From positions 1 through 64,000 of the forward strand of contig NZ_SJPO01000009.1 of NCBI RefSeq assembly GCF_007859935.1: 64,000 bases of DNA. Direction: 5' to 3'. The translations under genes and the position numbers were made by a program. The stretch comes from Posidoniimonas polymericola (GTDB lineage Bacteria > Planctomycetota > Planctomycetia > Pirellulales > Lacipirellulaceae). The notes beneath the pieces are model-generated. The model saw only the letters and a list, made by a program, of their open reading frames with translations, was not told the origin of the DNA and did not search any database. This document shows, piece after piece, positions 26,341 to 35,240 of the stretch (position 1 is its first letter; each line of letters starts with the position of its first letter).

Positions 26341-26356
26341 ACCCAATGCGTTGTAG
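26341..26356 (+). promoter_or_regulatory. NrdR box 1
   Basis: ACCCAATGCGTTGTAG: the CAAT-2-ATTG-like core (CAATGCGTTG, 26344-26353) matches the outer conserved positions of the NrdR box (CwAtATaTwG). It lies exactly 31 bp upstream of the stronger box 2, the spacing typical of tandem NrdR boxes, and overlaps the -35 element. Confidence 0.7.
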
Positions 26357-26378
26357 GCAAGAGGGCATCGTCTACAAT
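26351..26378 (+). promoter_or_regulatory. Promoter of nrdJ
   Basis: TTGTAG (-35, 26351-26356), a 16-bp spacer, TACAAT (-10, 26373-26378). Both boxes lie inside the two NrdR sites, so bound NrdR would block RNA polymerase. The transcript would have a leader of about 170 nt before the nrdJ ATG. I see no cobalamin-riboswitch motif in it. Confidence 0.62.
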
Positions 26379-26387
26379 ATATTGTGT
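26372..26387 (+). promoter_or_regulatory. NrdR box 2
   Basis: CTACAATATATTGTGT: its core CAATATATTG and the GTGT tail match the NrdR consensus acaCwAtATaTwGtgt at all but the first positions. It covers the -10 element. NrdR is an ATP/dATP-responsive zinc-finger/ATP-cone repressor of ribonucleotide reductase genes; its own gene is not in this window. Confidence 0.82.
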
Positions 26388-26557
26388 TCAGTCGCCAGGT
26401 AGCCTCCGGTTTTCCGGGGTTTGGATCCGATGGATCCAACATATGGGTGCAGCCGAGCGGATGGAACCACCGATCGATACTGCTGCACAAAGAAGTGTAT
26501 ACCCGTACACTTCCAGGTAGGGATGCCCATTCTTTCTTGACCATGCAGGAGGTAGCC

Positions 26558-29500
26558 ATGGCTACTGCTCACGTTGGCCCCGCGCCGTCGTCCGACCGCC
26601 CCTCATCCCAGCACGGCCAGCCGATGGAAAAAACTTTCCACGGGCGGCTGAAAATCGACGCCGAGTTCTGCCCGGCGGAGGTCGACAGCCCGTTCGACAC
26701 GGTCGAGTGGGACACCCGCACCAGCCAGATCAAGGGCGAGGGCGGCGAAGTCCTGTTCGAGCAGACCAACTGCGAGGTCCCCACCTTCTGGAGCCAGCTG
26801 GCGACCAACGTCATCTGCAGCAAGTACTTCTACGGCGAGGTCGGCACCCCCGAACGCGAGTACAGCGTCCGCCAGCTGGTGCACCGCGTCACGCGGACCA
26901 TTGCCGACTGGGGCCTGGAAGATGGCTACTTCGCTAGCAAGGAGGACGGCGAGCGGTTCTACCGCGACCTGTCTTGGCTTTGCCTGCACCAGCACGGCGC
27001 GTTCAACTCGCCGGTGTGGTTCAACGTGGGGCTCTTCCACCAGTACGGCGTGACCGGCGACAAGTGCAACTGGCGGTGGGACCCCCAGGCTCAGGACGTC
27101 GTGCAGCCAGAGAACCCGTACGAGTTCCCCCAGGGCTCGGCCTGCTTCATCCAGCACGTCGAGGACAACATGGAGAGCATCATGGACCTCGCGCAGAGCG
27201 AGGCCATGCTGTTCAAGTTCGGCAGCGGCACCGGCACCGACCTGTCGACGCTCCGCAGCAAGCGGGAGAAGCTCTCCGGCGGCGGCACGCCGTCGGGCCC
27301 GCTCAGCTTCATGCGGGTGTACGACCAGGTCGCCGCGGTGGTGAAGTCGGGCGGCAAGACCCGCCGGGCCGCCAAGATGCAGTCGATCAAGGTCTGGCAC
27401 CCGGACGTGATGGAGTTCATCGAGTGCAAGTGGCGTGAGGAGCAGAAGGCCCAGACGCTGATCGCCAGCGGCAAGTACGAGTCGAACTTCAACGGCGAGG
27501 CCTACAGCTCGGTTATGTTCCAGAACGCCAACCTGAGCGTCCGCCTGACGGACGACTTCATGGCGGCGTTCGAGAAGGACGAGGCCTGGACCACCCGGTT
27601 CGTGACCGACAACCGCGTCGATGGCCCAACCTACCAGGCCCGCGAGGTGATGGAACGGATGGCCGAATGTGCGTGGCACTGCGGCGACCCAGGCGTGCAG
27701 TACGACACCACGATCAACCGCTGGCACACGTGCCCCAACAGCGGGCGCATCAACGCGTCGAACCCGTGCAGCGAGTACATGTTCCTCGACAACACGGCCT
27801 GCAACCTGTCGAGCATCAACCTGATGAAGTACCGCCTGGAGGACGGCACGTTCGACTGCCGCCGCTACCAGGCCGCGTGCCGGCTGTTCTTCATCGCCCA
27901 GGAGATCCTGGTCGACCACGCCAGCTACCCAACCCCCGAGATCGCCCGCAACAGCCACCTGTTCCGTCCGCTGGGACTGGGGTACTCGAACCTCGGCTGC
28001 CTGCTGATGTCGGGGGGCAAGCCTTACGACTCGGAGATCGGCCGCGGCACCTGCGGCGCCATCACCTCGCTGATGCACGGCATGGCGAACCTGACCAGCG
28101 CCGAGCTGGCCGAGGCGGTCGGCACGTTCGACAGCTACCAAGAGAACGCCGAGCCGATGCTCCGCGTGATGCAGATGCACCGCCAGGCGGTCAACCAGAT
28201 CGATCCCTCGTGCCCCGACTACCTGGTCGAGTCGGCCCGCATGACCTGGGACCGCGTCACGCAGGCGGGCGCCGTGCACGGCTTCCGCAATGCCCAGGCG
28301 ACCGTGCTCGCCCCGACCGGAACCATCAGCTTCATGATGGACTGCGACACCACCGGCATCGAGCCCGACATCGCGTTGGTTAAGTACAAGCAGCTCGCCG
28401 GCGGCGGCATGCTGAAGATCATCAACCGGACGGTTCCCCTGGCGCTCAAGACGCTTGGCTACGACCAGCCGACGATCGACGGCGTCATCGCCCACATCGA
28501 CGAGTTCGACACCATCGAGGGCGCGCCCGGCCTGAAGGACGAGCACCTGCCGGTCTTCGACTGTGCGTTCACCCCGGCCGGAGGCACCCGCAGCATCGCC
28601 TGGCGTGCGCACATCACGATGATGGCCGCCGCCCAGCCGTTCCTCTCTGGCGCCATCAGCAAGACGGTCAACATGCCCCGGGACACCACGCCCGAGGAGA
28701 TCGCCATGGCCTACCACGACGGCTGGAAGCTCGGCCTGAAGGCGCTGGCCATCTACCGCGACGGCTCGAAGGACAGCCAGCCGCTGAACACCAAGAAGGA
28801 CAGCGGCAAGGCGAAGGAGGACGAGGCCGCCACCCCGAAGCCCCGCCGCGAGCGGCTGCCCGACACCCGCGACAGCAAGACGCACAAGTTCAGCGTTGCG
28901 GGCCACGAGGGCTACATCACGGTTGGCATGTTCGAGGACGGACGGCCGGGCGAGCTGTTCATCACGATGGCCAAAGAGGGCAGCACCATCGGCGGCCTGA
29001 TGGACGCCTTCGGCACATCGGTTTCGATGAGCCTGCAGTACGGCGTGCCGCTTGAGGACTACGTGCGGAAGTTCAGCCACATGCGGTTCGAGCCGCAGGG
29101 GCACACCAAGAACCCGGACATCCGCATCGCCAAGAGCCTGATCGACTACATCTTCCGCTGGCTCGGCATCCAGTTCCTGCCAGGCTACAAGGAGGCCCAG
29201 CTGGGACTCTCGCCGGGCGAAAGTGGAGATGGCGGCGGCGGCAAGTCGGGCAACGCCCCAGCGTCCGAGGGCGAGCCCACCGAGATCAAGCCCGGCGCCA
29301 CGAAGGCCGCTGGGCGCAATGAGGGGCAGGAAGCCACGGCCGGAGCCGGGGGCGGCGGGTCCGCTGCCTCCGGCGCCGCGCCCGCGTCTAGGAGGGACGC
29401 GGTCAACGGGCAGGCCAACGGGCAGAAGAACGGCTCGGCGAATGGCGCCTCGACCGGCGTTGGCTACGAGGTGAACACCGCTCTGCTGGAGCGGGCCGGA

Positions 29501-29650
29501 GCCTCGATGCCCAAGTCCAATAACCGCAACGACCAGTTTGCCACCTTCCAGGTTGACGCGCCGAGCTGCGACAACTGCGGCAACATCACGGTCCGCAACG
29601 GCAACTGCTACCTCTGCCACAACTGCGGCAACAGCATGGGCTGCAGCTGA
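26558..29650 (+). CDS. nrdJ: Class II (adenosylcobalamin-dependent) ribonucleotide reductase
   Basis: A 1030-residue RNR that makes deoxyribonucleotides using coenzyme B12, with or without oxygen. The finger loop reads NPCSEYMFLDNTACNLSSINL in two parts: Cys404 in PCSEY and the thiyl-radical Cys415 in TACNLSS. The redox tail has four CxxC-type cysteines at the C-terminus (CDNCGNITVRNG, CHNCGNSMGC). A long Gly/Ser/Asn/Ala linker (about residues 885-975) tethers that tail. There is no N-terminal ATP cone. The start at 26558 is fixed by a Shine-Dalgarno AGGAGG 5 bp upstream. It is transcribed divergently from the tRNA-tuf block and is controlled by the tandem NrdR boxes. Confidence 0.96.
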   Translation: MATAHVGPAPSSDRPSSQHGQPMEKTFHGRLKIDAEFCPAEVDSPFDTVEWDTRTSQIKGEGGEVLFEQTNCEVPTFWSQLATNVICSKYFYGEVGTPEREYSVRQLVHRVTRTIADWGLEDGYFASKEDGERFYRDLSWLCLHQHGAFNSPVWFNVGLFHQYGVTGDKCNWRWDPQAQDVVQPENPYEFPQGSACFIQHVEDNMESIMDLAQSEAMLFKFGSGTGTDLSTLRSKREKLSGGGTPSGPLSFMRVYDQVAAVVKSGGKTRRAAKMQSIKVWHPDVMEFIECKWREEQKAQTLIASGKYESNFNGEAYSSVMFQNANLSVRLTDDFMAAFEKDEAWTTRFVTDNRVDGPTYQAREVMERMAECAWHCGDPGVQYDTTINRWHTCPNSGRINASNPCSEYMFLDNTACNLSSINLMKYRLEDGTFDCRRYQAACRLFFIAQEILVDHASYPTPEIARNSHLFRPLGLGYSNLGCLLMSGGKPYDSEIGRGTCGAITSLMHGMANLTSAELAEAVGTFDSYQENAEPMLRVMQMHRQAVNQIDPSCPDYLVESARMTWDRVTQAGAVHGFRNAQATVLAPTGTISFMMDCDTTGIEPDIALVKYKQLAGGGMLKIINRTVPLALKTLGYDQPTIDGVIAHIDEFDTIEGAPGLKDEHLPVFDCAFTPAGGTRSIAWRAHITMMAAAQPFLSGAISKTVNMPRDTTPEEIAMAYHDGWKLGLKALAIYRDGSKDSQPLNTKKDSGKAKEDEAATPKPRRERLPDTRDSKTHKFSVAGHEGYITVGMFEDGRPGELFITMAKEGSTIGGLMDAFGTSVSMSLQYGVPLEDYVRKFSHMRFEPQGHTKNPDIRIAKSLIDYIFRWLGIQFLPGYKEAQLGLSPGESGDGGGGKSGNAPASEGEPTEIKPGATKAAGRNEGQEATAGAGGGGSAASGAAPASRRDAVNGQANGQKNGSANGASTGVGYEVNTALLERAGASMPKSNNRNDQFATFQVDAPSCDNCGNITVRNGNCYLCHNCGNSMGCS

Positions 29651-29687
29651 TTGGGCAGAGCACGTGCTCTACTGCGTGAACGCACCA

Positions 29688-29721
29688 GCCGCCGCGGGCA
29701 ATTGCCCGCGGCGGCTTTCTT
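29688..29721 (+). terminator. Intrinsic terminator after nrdJ
   Basis: A perfect GC-rich inverted repeat (GCCGCCGCGGGCAA and its complement, 29688-29715) followed by TTTCTT, 37 bp after the nrdJ stop. Confidence 0.85.
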
Positions 29722-29958
29722 ATTGCCCCCAGCCCGCCAGCGGTCAACCGCTGCAAGGCCCGCAACCAGAAGCCTGCAATAAGAAGATTGTGTGTATTTC
29801 GCCTCGATTCTCCTACCTCGGAGTGCACCTACCCGCTTACGATACCGGGCGGCGCAGCCCGTAGTACGCTCCCCCGATTCGAGGCCGCTTGTCTTGCTGC
29901 AAAGATGGCTGCGTTCGCCTTCCAGCGGCCGAACCCTACAACCAGGAGGTTTGCTCTC

Positions 29959-30597
29959 ATGAAATCCTACCTACTGCGGTCGCTCTGCGTGGCTGCAGCG
30001 CTGTGCTTCGCCGGCGACGCCGGCGCGGCGGTTCTCATCAATGAAGTGCTGTCCGATCCCCCGACGCCGGTCGAAACGGGAGACTCGAACAACGACGGCA
30101 CACGCGCGCCGCAAGAAGACGAGTTCGTCGAGCTCATCAACACTGGCGCAGCCGCGGTCGACATCGGCGGCTGGACGCTGGGCGACGACGAGGTGCCGAG
30201 CGAGGCGAACGGCGACCCGTTCGTGTTCCCCGTCGGTACGATGATCGGCCCCGGCGAGCTGCTCGTGCTGTGGGGCGGCGGCACGCCGACCGGTTTCAGC
30301 TTCCAGTACTTTGTCGACGACGGAACCATCGGCAACGGCCTTGCCAACGGCGGCGACGTGGTCCTCCTGTACGACAACAACGGCGTCCTGGTCGACGAGC
30401 TCGACTACCGCAGCACCGGGCTGGGGACGGACGTCTCGATCGCCCGCAATCAGAGCGGCGTCTTCGTCAACCAGGACACGCTGCTCTCGGGCGTGTTGTA
30501 CACTCCCGGCGCCCCGAACTTCATCCCCGAGCCGGCTGCTGGCCTGCTCTCCCTGCTGGGACTGTCGTCTTGTGGGGTGCTGCTGCGTCGACGCTAA
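29959..30597 (+). CDS. PEP-CTERM secreted protein with a lamin-tail domain
   Basis: A 212-residue secreted protein. An N-terminal signal peptide (to about residue 24, ending GDAGAA) is followed by a lamin-tail-like domain: VLINEVLSDPP, EFVELINTGAA, DIGGWTLGDD. The C-terminus has the complete PEP-CTERM sorting signal: FIPEPAAG, a hydrophobic helix, then RRR. PEP-CTERM proteins are processed by an exosortase (none in this window) and usually end at the cell surface or in exopolysaccharide. The start at 29959 follows AGGAGG by 9 bp; the longer upstream frame is rejected. A terminator follows directly, so it is a single-gene unit. Confidence 0.88.
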   Translation: MKSYLLRSLCVAAALCFAGDAGAAVLINEVLSDPPTPVETGDSNNDGTRAPQEDEFVELINTGAAAVDIGGWTLGDDEVPSEANGDPFVFPVGTMIGPGELLVLWGGGTPTGFSFQYFVDDGTIGNGLANGGDVVLLYDNNGVLVDELDYRSTGLGTDVSIARNQSGVFVNQDTLLSGVLYTPGAPNFIPEPAAGLLSLLGLSSCGVLLRRR

Positions 30598-30623
30598 CGG
30601 TCAACCGCCAAAGAGTATTCTCG

Positions 30624-30665
30624 GTGCCCCACGGTGGAGAAACATCCACGGTGGGGCACTTTTTT
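30624..30665 (+). terminator. Intrinsic terminator after the first PEP-CTERM gene
   Basis: A perfect 15-bp stem (GTGCCCCACGGTGGA and its complement) with a 6-nt loop and a T6 tract, 26 bp after the stop codon. The following 290 bp up to the next gene show no clear promoter. Confidence 0.93.
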
Positions 30666-30959
30666 GCGGTCTGTCGCCGCCAACTGGCGACGCGGGCGAA
30701 CCTCCACCGATGCCTGGTGCTCGCAGATTGTCGGCCAGCTGCGGGACACCGAGGCGGCGATTTGCGAGAAGCTTCCATGAATTAGCGGCAAACTCACTGC
30801 AATCTGCCCGCACAACGAGTACGATGAGCCCCTAACACAGGCGCGAACCCTTGATGCTGCGGCACGATGCCGCATGCGTAACCGGCACTGATGTCCCACC
30901 TAGATTCCCACCCCGTCGGCCGTTGCCGACCAAGTTCGACTCCTGAGGAGAATGTTCTA

Positions 30960-31694
30960 ATGAAGATGTCTATGTTCCGATCGCTGTGCGCGGCCGCCCT
31001 CTTCGCGCTCGTTAGCAACGTGCAGGCCGCAACCCTCGTTGATGAAACATTCAGCTACCCGGACGGCTCGTTGGTCCCCAACGGCGGCTGGGTGAACCAC
31101 AGCGGAACGCTTGGTGACCTCCTGGTCTCGGGTGGCCAGGCGGTTGTCGAGCACGGCGCGCCGTCTGAGGACGCCCACCTGATCTTCGGCGCGGTGAGCA
31201 CTGGCGTCCTCACCGCCGACTTCGACATCGTCGTGAACGACGACTCTGTCATCGCCGGTAACGACTTCGAGTACTTCGCCCACTTCATGCTCGACGGCAG
31301 CTTCAACTTCGGCGCCCGCCTGGACATCGTCGCCCCCACCGACGCGGCAAGCGGCGACTTCACTCTCGGCATCGCCACCACGAGCAGCACTGCCGAATCG
31401 ACCCTGCCGACCGACTTCAGCTTCGGCCAGTCGATCCCTGTGTCGCTCAGCTTCGACTTCGACGCGGGCCTCGCGTCCGTCACTGCTGGCGGGAACACTG
31501 CCACTAGCACGTCCGTCTTCCTCGGCGAGACCTACGACTCGTTCGCACTTCGTCAGTCGGACTCGTCGAACAACGAGAGCATCATGGTCGACAACCTGAT
31601 CGTCAGCGGCACGCTCGACGTCCCCGAGCCCGCCTCGATCGCCCTCGCCCTGCTGGGCGTGGTCGCGATTGGCGCGCGTCGTCGCAACGGCTAG
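30960..31694 (+). CDS. PEP-CTERM secreted protein of unknown function
   Basis: A 244-residue secreted protein. Signal peptide at about residues 1-21 (ending NVQAA), then a beta-sandwich-like body (VDETFSYPDGSLVP, GGWVNHSG near the start), and the sorting tail VPEPASIALALLGVV followed by ARRRNG. The pattern 'DETFSYPDGSL' is common in planctomycete and verrucomicrobial secreted proteins that resemble concanavalin-like lectin domains. The start at 30960 follows GAGGAG by 9 bp. It has its own terminator, so the two PEP-CTERM genes are separate units rather than an operon. Confidence 0.85.
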   Translation: MKMSMFRSLCAAALFALVSNVQAATLVDETFSYPDGSLVPNGGWVNHSGTLGDLLVSGGQAVVEHGAPSEDAHLIFGAVSTGVLTADFDIVVNDDSVIAGNDFEYFAHFMLDGSFNFGARLDIVAPTDAASGDFTLGIATTSSTAESTLPTDFSFGQSIPVSLSFDFDAGLASVTAGGNTATSTSVFLGETYDSFALRQSDSSNNESIMVDNLIVSGTLDVPEPASIALALLGVVAIGARRRNG

Positions 31695-31724
31695 CACGTT
31701 AGCGCCAGTCTGAAAGCTAATTGG

Positions 31725-31756
31725 CCGGCGGCCCGATCTCGGGTCGCCGGTTTTTT
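31725..31756 (+). terminator. Intrinsic terminator after the second PEP-CTERM gene
   Basis: A stem formed by CCGGCGGCCCGA and TCGGGTCGCCGG (one mismatch) with a short loop, then T6 (31751-31756), 30 bp after the stop codon. Confidence 0.9.
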
Positions 31757-31775
31757 CATGCGCCCACTGATTGAT

Positions 31776-32108
31776 TCAACCGCGACGGATCAAGCCGTCA
31801 CACCACTCGTCGGCACGGTGCGACAGGAGCCGCAGGTCGGTCGTCAGCAGCACCTGCGGCCGCTCGCGTCGACCGTCGTCGCGGATCAGTCCCTGCAGGG
31901 TAATCGGCTGCTTGCCGGGCGTGAGGGTCTCGACCTCAAAGCGGCGGACCTGGACCCAGCCGGGCCGCTCGATGCCGATCAGCCGGGGGCGGCGGATCTT
32001 GGCGGCGTGCACCGCGCAGCCCATCCGGCGGAGCTCTGCCTGGATCGCCCGCTCGAGCGAGCGGTCGCCGATCCAGTGGGTCCACTTGTCGAGCAGGTGT
32101 TTGATCAT
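31776..32108 (-). CDS. Small protein of unknown function
   Basis: A 110-residue basic protein (MIKHLLDKWTHWIGDRSLER...). The N-terminal 35 residues form an amphipathic helix; a beta-rich part follows (RRPRLIGIERPGWVQVRRFEVE). No motif was recognised. The frame continues upstream to 32417 inside the neighbouring propeller gene's frame space, but the upstream part is arginine/serine-rich and non-natural, so the ATG at 32108 is taken. It is 55 bp downstream of the PQQ-propeller gene on the same strand and probably co-transcribed. Confidence 0.65.
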   Translation of the reverse strand: MIKHLLDKWTHWIGDRSLERAIQAELRRMGCAVHAAKIRRPRLIGIERPGWVQVRRFEVETLTPGKQPITLQGLIRDDGRRERPQVLLTTDLRLLSHRADEWCDGLIRRG

Positions 32109-32163
32109 ACAGGCATCGTAGCGCGACCGGCGCCGAGCGGCGACTCGCCCGGCCACGCCATGC

Positions 32164-33447
32164 CTAGGTGCGGTCGTAGTTGCCGATGGCGTACAGGTGG
32201 GTGTCGGTGCGGATGATCCATTCGTCGTCGACGATGGCGGGCGTCGCGTGGAACTCGCCGTCGAGCTGGTTCTCGTGCAGCACCTTACCGCCGGCGTCCA
32301 GGCAGGTCGCGACGCCCTCCTTGCTGAACGCGAAGCAGCAATCGCCCACCTGCAGCAGCGACGCCGAGTAGTTGCCGCCGAGCCGCTTCTTCCAGAGCAG
32401 CTTCCCCGAATTGGCATCCAGGCACTGGAAGATCCCCTGGTCGCTGACCATCAGCAGCCGCCCCGCCATCAGCAGCGGCGAGGGCTGGTGGGGCGCCTGA
32501 CGCTTGTACCGCCACCGCACCTGGTCGTCGTCGAGCTTGCCGCTCTCTCCCAACGGCAGGGCGAGCACCTCGTCGCCGGCGAACCCGCTGCAGTAGTAAA
32601 TAGTGCGGCCGTCGGTGACCGGCCGCGGCACCAGCGAGAAGCCGGCCCCGTGGTCGTACCGCCACAGCTCCTCCCCGTCGCTCGGCCGGTAGGCGACGAT
32701 CCACTGGGCGCCCGGGGCCACGAGCTGCACCTGGCCCGCGTGCTCGACCGCCAGCGGGGTCGCAAACGACTTGAGCACATCGGGGTTGGTGGCCCGGAAC
32801 GGGGGCCGGTCCTGGCGCCAGACCTCGTTGCCGGATACGGGGTCGAGGGCCACGACAAACTGCTGGTCGGCGCCGTCGCAGACCAGAATCAGCTTCCCCT
32901 CGCACATCACTGGCGAGCTGCCGGCCCCGACATAGTGCTCAACGACGTAGGCCTTTTTCCACAGCACCTCGGCGGTCTGAGCGTCGAGGCAGGCCGTGCC
33001 GTTGCGGCCGAAGTGGCAGATCAAGTGGTCTCCTGACAAGCAGCAGGTGGGCGACGCGTAGCTGTTCTGGGCGTGGATCTTCTCCGGGCTCTCGATATCG
33101 AACAGCCGCACGCGGTGGACAATCTCCCCAGAATCACGCGAGACGCACACCGCCGACAACGCGACGCGGTCCACCGCGACCGTGCCCTGCTCGCCCGGCA
33201 CTTCGGGCCCCTGCTGCTCAGCGGTGGTGACCCAGATGTGGTCGCCCAACACCACCGGCGACGACCAACCTCTACCAGGCAGGGGAGTCTTCCACCGCAC
33301 ACCTTCGCCCTCGCCCCACGCGAGCGGCGCACGGGTTGTCCGCACGCGGCCCTGCCCGTCGGGGCCCCGGAACTGCGGCCAGAGCACCTCGGCTGCGCTC
33401 GGCCCGGTCAGAACGACGACCAGCAGCAGTGTTCCCAGAATTCGCAT
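32164..33447 (-). CDS. PQQ-type beta-propeller secreted protein
   Basis: A 427-residue protein with a signal peptide (RILGTLLLVVVLTGPSAAE) and a mature start WPQFRGPDGQG, the hallmark of a large planctomycete family of PQQ-like (BamB-related) propellers. Blades repeat the pattern 'W-K-x-G-hydrophobic' (GNEVWRQD, GEELWRYD, GKLLWKKRL). Such proteins form an eight-bladed fold. In BamB it is a scaffold for outer-membrane assembly; in PQQ dehydrogenases it binds the cofactor. I see no set of PQQ/calcium ligands, so a scaffold or binding role is more likely. ATG at 33459 or 33447 could be the start. Confidence 0.85.
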   Translation of the reverse strand: MRILGTLLLVVVLTGPSAAEVLWPQFRGPDGQGRVRTTRAPLAWGEGEGVRWKTPLPGRGWSSPVVLGDHIWVTTAEQQGPEVPGEQGTVAVDRVALSAVCVSRDSGEIVHRVRLFDIESPEKIHAQNSYASPTCCLSGDHLICHFGRNGTACLDAQTAEVLWKKAYVVEHYVGAGSSPVMCEGKLILVCDGADQQFVVALDPVSGNEVWRQDRPPFRATNPDVLKSFATPLAVEHAGQVQLVAPGAQWIVAYRPSDGEELWRYDHGAGFSLVPRPVTDGRTIYYCSGFAGDEVLALPLGESGKLDDDQVRWRYKRQAPHQPSPLLMAGRLLMVSDQGIFQCLDANSGKLLWKKRLGGNYSASLLQVGDCCFAFSKEGVATCLDAGGKVLHENQLDGEFHATPAIVDDEWIIRTDTHLYAIGNYDRT

Positions 33448-33664
33448 CGCGGACCCCATTCAAGAGTGTTCTCTGCGTCCCGCCACCGCGGCAAACACCG
33501 CCGGTGTGAACCTGGGCGCCTTATAACGCCCCGGGACCACCCGGGACAGCAACCGTTATCTTTGACTGACCGCCACAATGCCAGCTCCCCGAGCAGCAAC
33601 CTTTGCCCGCTTGGAGCAACCGACAGGCCGCAAGCGAGTTCCTGCGAAAAGATGCCTGGTGTTA

Positions 33665-33693
33665 TTGACAGTCTACCGTGACCACCATAAACT
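33665..33693 (+). promoter_or_regulatory. Promoter of the S10 ribosomal operon
   Basis: TTGACA (33665-33670), a 17-bp spacer, TAAACT (33688-33693): a near-consensus sigma-70 promoter. The start near 33700 gives a leader of about 130 nt before rpsJ, long enough for autoregulation. It lies in the 369-bp space between the divergent propeller gene and rpsJ; nothing else was recognised there. Confidence 0.75.
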
Positions 33694-33828
33694 CACCGAT
33701 TCCCCGCGACACGCTGGGGACACTGGTGCTGTTTGAGAATTGACGCTTTTGCACCCGCAGCGGCCCTCTGAAGGCGATTGCCCGTCAGTGGAGCGGCTCC
33801 GGCAGCTAAACCCGATAGGTACGACCCG

Positions 33829-34152
33829 GTGGCATCTAGTCAAGAAGTAATCCGGATCCGCATGGAAGCCTACGACCACGCGGCCCTCGATCAGAGCGCG
33901 GCGGAGATTGTCGATACGGCCAAGCGGACGAACTCCATTGTTCATGGCCCTATCCCGCTGCCGACGCGGATCGAGCGTTACACGGTCCTCCGTGGCCCGC
34001 ACGTAGACAAGAAATCTCGCCAGCAGTTCGAGATCCGCACGCATAAGCGTCTGATCGACATCGTGCAGGCGACCGCCAAGACGATCGAGGCGCTCAATAA
34101 GCTGAGCCTCCCTGCTGGCGTCGATATCAAGATCAAGGCGACCACCGCCTAA
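33829..34152 (+). CDS. rpsJ: 30S ribosomal protein S10
   Basis: S10, 107 residues, binds the 30S head and, in antitermination, pairs with NusB. The blocks [37 protein letters not shown] and HKRLIDI are typical. The start is the GTG at 33829, which gives [11 protein letters not shown] as in other S10 proteins; the longer frame upstream is not plausible. It opens the S10 operon, but rplC follows only after 311 bp instead of directly. Confidence 0.97.
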   Translation: MASSQEVIRIRMEAYDHAALDQSAAEIVDTAKRTNSIVHGPIPLPTRIERYTVLRGPHVDKKSRQQFEIRTHKRLIDIVQATAKTIEALNKLSLPAGVDIKIKATTA

Positions 34153-34463
34153 GAGCGATAATACTGGCTCACGCGCAACCAACCGCCCGGCGGCTGATTG
34201 CGAGCCGACGCCCGACACCGGGCAACCGATTAAGCTTCGCGTTAAAGAACGTGATGAATTCGTAGCGAAGTGGGCAGCGGCCAACCGCCGCCCACCTACC
34301 AAGAACCCAAACTGATTCGAGCAACCATTCAAGCGTAAGCATGACTGGAAGCCTGGCGAGTAAGCCGGGGCCTGGGTCGCAAGCACTGCTAGCAACCCTT
34401 GCCGCGTGTCTCTGGCCGGCGACTTGACCTCAAATCAACTCAGACGACGGAAGGCGTGGCGGC
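34153..34463 (+). other. Structured spacer between rpsJ and rplC
   Basis: 311 bp with no gene, where most bacteria have a few bases. It contains a strong hairpin at 34270-34295 (GTGGGC-A-GCGG / CCGC-C-GCCCAC with a CCAA loop). An outer pairing, CTTCGC with GCGAAG, lies just upstream. No T-tract follows. A ribosomal-protein-binding leader or a processing site is possible. Confidence 0.45.
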
Positions 34464-35165
34464 ATGGCCGGTACGGAACAAGCTATTGGGATTCTCGGCC
34501 GTAAGGTTGGGATGACCCAGGTGTTCGACGAATCGGGGGCGGTAGTCCCCGTCACGGTTGTTCAGGCTGGTCCCTGCAGCGTGCTGCAGGTTCGCACCCC
34601 CGAGCGTGACGGCTACCAGGGCGTGCAACTCGGGTACCTCGACAAGCCCCGCCGTCTTGCCCGTCGCAGTGAGAGAGGTCACGTCGCTAAGCTCGACAGC
34701 AAGCGGTCCAAAAAGCGTTCCGCCGCCGGCGTCGCCGTGGTCGAGAAGGCCGGCTGCGAGCCGAAGCGTTGGGTCCGCGAGTTCCGCGGCGAGCCGGTCG
34801 GCCTAGAAGTCGGCGGCCAAGTCACCGTTGACGCCTTCGGCGAGATCGAGGCGGTCGACGTCACCGCGACCAGCAAGGGACGCGGCTTCTCGGGCGCTAT
34901 GAAGCGTCACAACTTCTCTGGCCAGCGCGCCACCCACGGCGTCAAGAAGTGCCACCGCCACCTCGGCGGCACCGGCTGCAGCGCCTACCCGAGCCGCCTG
35001 TTCAAGGGCGTCAAGATGCCGGGTCAGTACGGCGCCGCCCGCTGCACCATCCTCAACCAGAAGGTGGTGAGCGTCGACCCCGAGAACAACCTGATCGTCA
35101 TCCGCGGAGCCGTCCCCGGCCCGAACGGCGGTTACGTAGCGATCCGCAAGACCAACATATTGTAA
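34464..35165 (+). CDS. rplC: 50S ribosomal protein L3
   Basis: L3, 233 residues, one of the two initiators of 50S assembly, reaching the peptidyl-transferase centre. The N-terminal ILGRKVGMTQVFDESG and the loop region GRGFSGAMKRHNFSGQRATHG are characteristic; the C-terminus ends in GPNGGYVAIRKTNIL. GGAAGG upstream can serve as a Shine-Dalgarno sequence. It is followed by rplD after 75 bp. Confidence 0.98.
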   Translation: MAGTEQAIGILGRKVGMTQVFDESGAVVPVTVVQAGPCSVLQVRTPERDGYQGVQLGYLDKPRRLARRSERGHVAKLDSKRSKKRSAAGVAVVEKAGCEPKRWVREFRGEPVGLEVGGQVTVDAFGEIEAVDVTATSKGRGFSGAMKRHNFSGQRATHGVKKCHRHLGGTGCSAYPSRLFKGVKMPGQYGAARCTILNQKVVSVDPENNLIVIRGAVPGPNGGYVAIRKTNIL

Positions 35166-35240
35166 GAAAAGGCAACCGCAACGCCGCCGTGTCAGCCTTG
35201 TCGCTGACCCCCGGCCGCCTGCCGCTGACAGCAACCAATC

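Noticed and set aside
26379-26557. Cobalamin riboswitch in the nrdJ leader
   Set aside because: No B12-box-like sequence and only a short leader of about 170 nt; NrdR boxes explain control better.
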